NCBI GenBank assembly: GCA_030064795.1
Contig: JASJEI010000241.1
Coordinates: 1 to 17,994 of the forward strand
DNA length: 17,994 nucleotides
Direction: 5' to 3'
Origin: Pleurocapsa sp. MO_226.B13
GTDB taxonomy: Bacteria; Cyanobacteriota; Cyanobacteriia; Cyanobacteriales; Xenococcaceae
Part shown: in pieces, positions 15,720 through 17,994 of the stretch
How the letters are laid out: every line of letters begins with the position of its first letter
How positions within the stretch are numbered: position 1 is the stretch's first letter
Program-made: the position numbers and the translations under genes
Notes under the pieces: generated by a model
Database searches by the model: none
The model's input: the letters and a program-made list of their open reading frames with translations, nothing else
What the model was told of the DNA's origin: nothing

Positions 15720-16558
15720 TGCACTTATGGGTTATCTTGGGCGTAGTCATTACTGCTTGGATAATACGCTGTCAATCTATATCTTCGACTGCAACTTGGT
15801 CTGAGCGATGGTATAGAAGTTTATTTTTATTAACATTTCCCTCGTTACTAATCTTAACAAGTGCGATCGCCATACTCTATATGGGTTGTCATGGAGCGAT
15901 GTTAGGAATTCAGGTAGGCTCTTGGGGATGTGCTGTAGCAGCTAGCATCCTTCTGTTTGCCTTGGGTTGTTTGGTCAAGTTAACTTATCAAGGAAATCGC
16001 TCTCTGGCTCGACTGGATAATTATCCCCAACAACAAATCGGGACAACCACAGCTAGAATTATCGACCTAGAGTTACCCTACAGCGCGCAAATTGGCTTTT
16101 GGCAACCTAAGTTAGTAGTTAGTCGTGGTTTACTCAATACCCTGGATCTAGAACACTTAGATGCTGTTTTAGCCCACGAACAAGCCCACTTATATTATCG
16201 CGATACTTTTTGGTTTTTCTGGTTAGGCTGGATTAAAGCGATAAGCTGCTGGCTACCAAATACAGAAGCAATCTGGCAAGAACTGATCTTACTGCGAGAA
16301 TTAAGAGCAGATGACAAAGCAGCCCGAGAAGTAGACTTTTTATTGTTAGCGGAATCTCTGCTGGCGGTAGCTCAAGCACCTTTAGAATCTTCTTTTTGTA
16401 GTGCTAGCTTTAACGATGATGCCCTCGGCGATCGCTTGCAGGAAAGAATTGATTTTTTGTTGGCAGAAACTCAACCCGTTGCACCCAATCATTGGCAAAA
16501 TTGGAGTTGGGTATGTTTAGTATTTTTACCTCTGTTGACTATTCCCTTGCATTATTAA
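15716..16558 (+). CDS. M56-family membrane metalloprotease (BlaR1/PetP-like)
   Basis: The 280-residue membrane protein has hydrophobic spans near 4-18, 35-57, 65-90 and 258-278 and a gluzincin core. HEQAH at 154-158 supplies two zinc ligands and the catalytic Glu155, and RELRAD (Glu195) supplies the third ligand. There is no C-terminal penicillin-binding sensor domain, unlike BlaR1, so it does not sense beta-lactam by that route. It starts four bases inside the repressor stop. The expected role is signal-dependent cleavage of the upstream repressor at the membrane; copper is the signal in the Synechocystis counterpart, and is only inferred here. The gene is complete, with typical length for cyanobacterial members. 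Confidence 0.9.
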   Translation: MMHLWVILGVVITAWIIRCQSISSTATWSERWYRSLFLLTFPSLLILTSAIAILYMGCHGAMLGIQVGSWGCAVAASILLFALGCLVKLTYQGNRSLARLDNYPQQQIGTTTARIIDLELPYSAQIGFWQPKLVVSRGLLNTLDLEHLDAVLAHEQAHLYYRDTFWFFWLGWIKAISCWLPNTEAIWQELILLRELRADDKAAREVDFLLLAESLLAVAQAPLESSFCSASFNDDALGDRLQERIDFLLAETQPVAPNHWQNWSWVCLVFLPLLTIPLHY

Positions 16559-16688
16559 ATTCACCGCCTGGGATGAATTGAGCTTTCCTTGGTCAAGAAT
16601 TGTAATCGCAGTTATTGGGGACATATTTCAGCTTGTATGTCTTATTACCATAAGAAGCAGAATTAAGGGATAAATTATAGCATCAGGT

Positions 16689-16772
16689 ATGGATAGGGTT
16701 CGTGCTTCTAGGTCAGGTATTGAGAACTATCAAGCGGTTAAAATTGCCAGAGCGATCGCGAGCCAATTTTGA
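16689..16772 (+). pseudogene. Possible remnant of a small HTH-module protein
   Basis: A 27-residue frame from ATG 16689 reads VRASRSGIENYQAVKIARAI near its start and then stops. The RASxxGIExxxxAxxxR pattern recalls the N-terminal DNA-binding-like module found before NACHT or similar domains in cyanobacterial proteins. It is too short to be sure and could be chance. The rest of the 285-bp gap between the protease and the kinase shows no other gene; it must contain the kinase promoter. Confidence 0.25.
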
Positions 16773-16843
16773 GTCTTATGGTGAGGAAGTTAAAGGTATG
16801 TTGATAGTAGTCAAAAATATTACCTTGCTTGTAAATTAAATTA

Positions 16844-17994
16844 ATGCTTATTGGTAAAGTTTTATTAAAGCGATATCAGATCGTTGAAGAAATTGGTAGT
16901 GGTGGTTTTGGACATACCTATAAAGCAATTGATACTGCTTTTCCTGGCAAACCTCATTGTGTAGTCAAACACTTAAGTCCTCACAATGACGATTCCAGAG
17001 CTTTGGAAATAGCTAAAAGACTATTTGAAACTGAAGCAACGGTTCTATCTCGTTTGGGAGAACATGACCAAATTCCCCGCCTTTTTTCTTATTTTGAGGA
17101 AGATGGGGAATTTTATCTGGTACAGGAATTAATTAAAGGACATACTCTAAGTAGGGAATTTCAATCGGGTCGCAGATGGAGTGAAGAGGAAACAGTTGAT
17201 TTTCTGCGAGAATTGCTAGAAATATTATCTGTGGTACATCAAGAAAATACTATTCATCGCGATCTTAAGCCAGCTAACATAATGCGTCGAGAGGACGATG
17301 GTAAATTAGTTTTGATTGATTTTGGTGCGGTCAAAGAAATCTTAACCGTAGATCGAGATGGTCAGACAGATTCCACTGTGGGAATTGGCAGTCTTACTTA
17401 TATGCCTCTCGAACAAGCTAGAGGAAGACCTGGAAAATACAGCGATGTTTATACTGTAGGAATGTTAGGAGTTCAGGCTCTTACGGGTTTAGCATCGTCA
17501 GACCTACCACACGATCCACAGAGGTTTAGAGAAATTTTAATTGAAGAACAGATCGAAATTAGTTCAGAACTAGAATCTGTCCTCTGTACGATGATTAGCT
17601 ACCAACCTACAGACCGCTTTGCTGATGCAACAGAAGCTTTATATGCACTTCCTTTTCCAGAACCCGAATCACCAGAACCAACTCCTCCTTCCGAACCCAC
17701 GCCAGAACCTATTTCCTCTCCTCAACCGTTAGAACCAACTGTTCCTATAAATCGAGCTAATTTCCCCAAGAAATTACTGTTGGGTGTATTAGGTGCGACT
17801 GCTTTAATTGGTGCTGCGGGAGTTTATGCTTTTAAATCCCTCGACCAGCCCAATTATGCTCGATTAGAAACTTATTTACAGAACCAAGAATGGGAACAAG
17901 CCAATACCGAAACTGACCAACTCATTTTAGAGGTAGCAGGAGAAAACAGTGCTTTAGATGCCGAATCTAGTAATAACTTGTCCTGTAAAGCCCT
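16844..17994 (+). CDS. Ser/Thr protein kinase with membrane anchor and GUN4-like C-terminus (partial)
   Basis: The gene runs off the right edge; 383 residues are visible. The kinase domain (about 10-265) is complete: glycine loop IGSGGFGHTYKA, Lys42 (CVVKHL), helix-C Glu64, catalytic loop HRDLKPANIM with Asp140, DFG at 159-161, and TYMPLEQARG as the P+1 region. A Pro/Glu-rich linker (about 270-300) leads to one transmembrane helix (about 310-330, LLLGVLGATALIGAAGVYAF). The visible C-terminus (YARLETYLQNQEWEQANTET, then LEVAGE) matches the start of a GUN4 domain, which in the stand-alone protein binds porphyrins and stimulates Mg-chelatase. Kinase-GUN4 fusions are known in cyanobacteria; the tetrapyrrole-sensing role is inferred. 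Start chosen at ATG 16844, giving the usual MLIGKVLLKRYQI opening. Confidence 0.88.
   Translation, partial: MLIGKVLLKRYQIVEEIGSGGFGHTYKAIDTAFPGKPHCVVKHLSPHNDDSRALEIAKRLFETEATVLSRLGEHDQIPRLFSYFEEDGEFYLVQELIKGHTLSREFQSGRRWSEEETVDFLRELLEILSVVHQENTIHRDLKPANIMRREDDGKLVLIDFGAVKEILTVDRDGQTDSTVGIGSLTYMPLEQARGRPGKYSDVYTVGMLGVQALTGLASSDLPHDPQRFREILIEEQIEISSELESVLCTMISYQPTDRFADATEALYALPFPEPESPEPTPPSEPTPEPISSPQPLEPTVPINRANFPKKLLLGVLGATALIGAAGVYAFKSLDQPNYARLETYLQNQEWEQANTETDQLILEVAGENSALDAESSNNLSCKA

Noticed and set aside
1..17994. CRISPR arrays, tRNA or rRNA genes
   Set aside because: No regularly spaced direct repeats and no recognisable tRNA or rRNA segments were seen on reading the sequence; no dedicated search was possible.

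Overview
The window is cyanobacterial. The octamer GCGATCGC (HIP1) recurs about seventeen times between roughly 6.3 and 16.8 kb. The gene families also fit: a DUF92/VTE6-type prenyl-phosphate kinase, a BlaI-M56 pair resembling the cyanobacterial PetR-PetP copper switch, a Ser/Thr kinase that appears to continue into a GUN4 domain, and a TldD protease. The genus cannot be fixed from the sequence.

Left third (1 to about 5.8 kb): a chain of broken mobile DNA. In order: the N-terminal stub of an IS4-type transposase; a Tn3-family remnant (intact serine resolvase and the first ~340 residues of TnpA, divergent around a short control region); a complete ISAs1-family element with perfect 16-bp inverted repeats but a frameshifted transposase; a ~120-residue piece of a plasmid/phage P4-type primase; an ISKra4-family element of ~1.9 kb with ~60-bp ends, an intact transposase and a small passenger gene; and the C-terminal part of a secreted SGNH-like hydrolase with RTX calcium-binding repeats. 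Neither bounded IS has a visible target duplication, and each joins two unrelated gene fragments, so the region looks built by IS-mediated deletion or recombination. Only one HIP1 site lies in it.

Middle (6.8 to 11.6 kb): the DUF92 membrane enzyme, a small conserved-looking protein, and a TonB-dependent receptor relic with its ends and middle missing. These are followed by the most unusual gene here, an 831-residue minus-strand protein joining an N-terminal DEDDh 3'-5' exonuclease, a central AAA+-like P-loop ATPase and an unrecognised C-terminal domain. A 70-residue single-pass membrane protein lies 39 bp upstream on the same strand. The pair is the best candidate for an undescribed system, possibly defence or DNA processing.

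Right third (11.9 to 18 kb): mostly housekeeping or regulatory genes. They are an atypical receiver-domain protein, tldD, a secreted four-cysteine protein of unknown function, the translationally coupled BlaI repressor and M56 membrane protease with a palindrome upstream, and a membrane-anchored Ser/Thr kinase running off the window at the start of a GUN4-like domain. No rRNA, tRNA or CRISPR array was seen.
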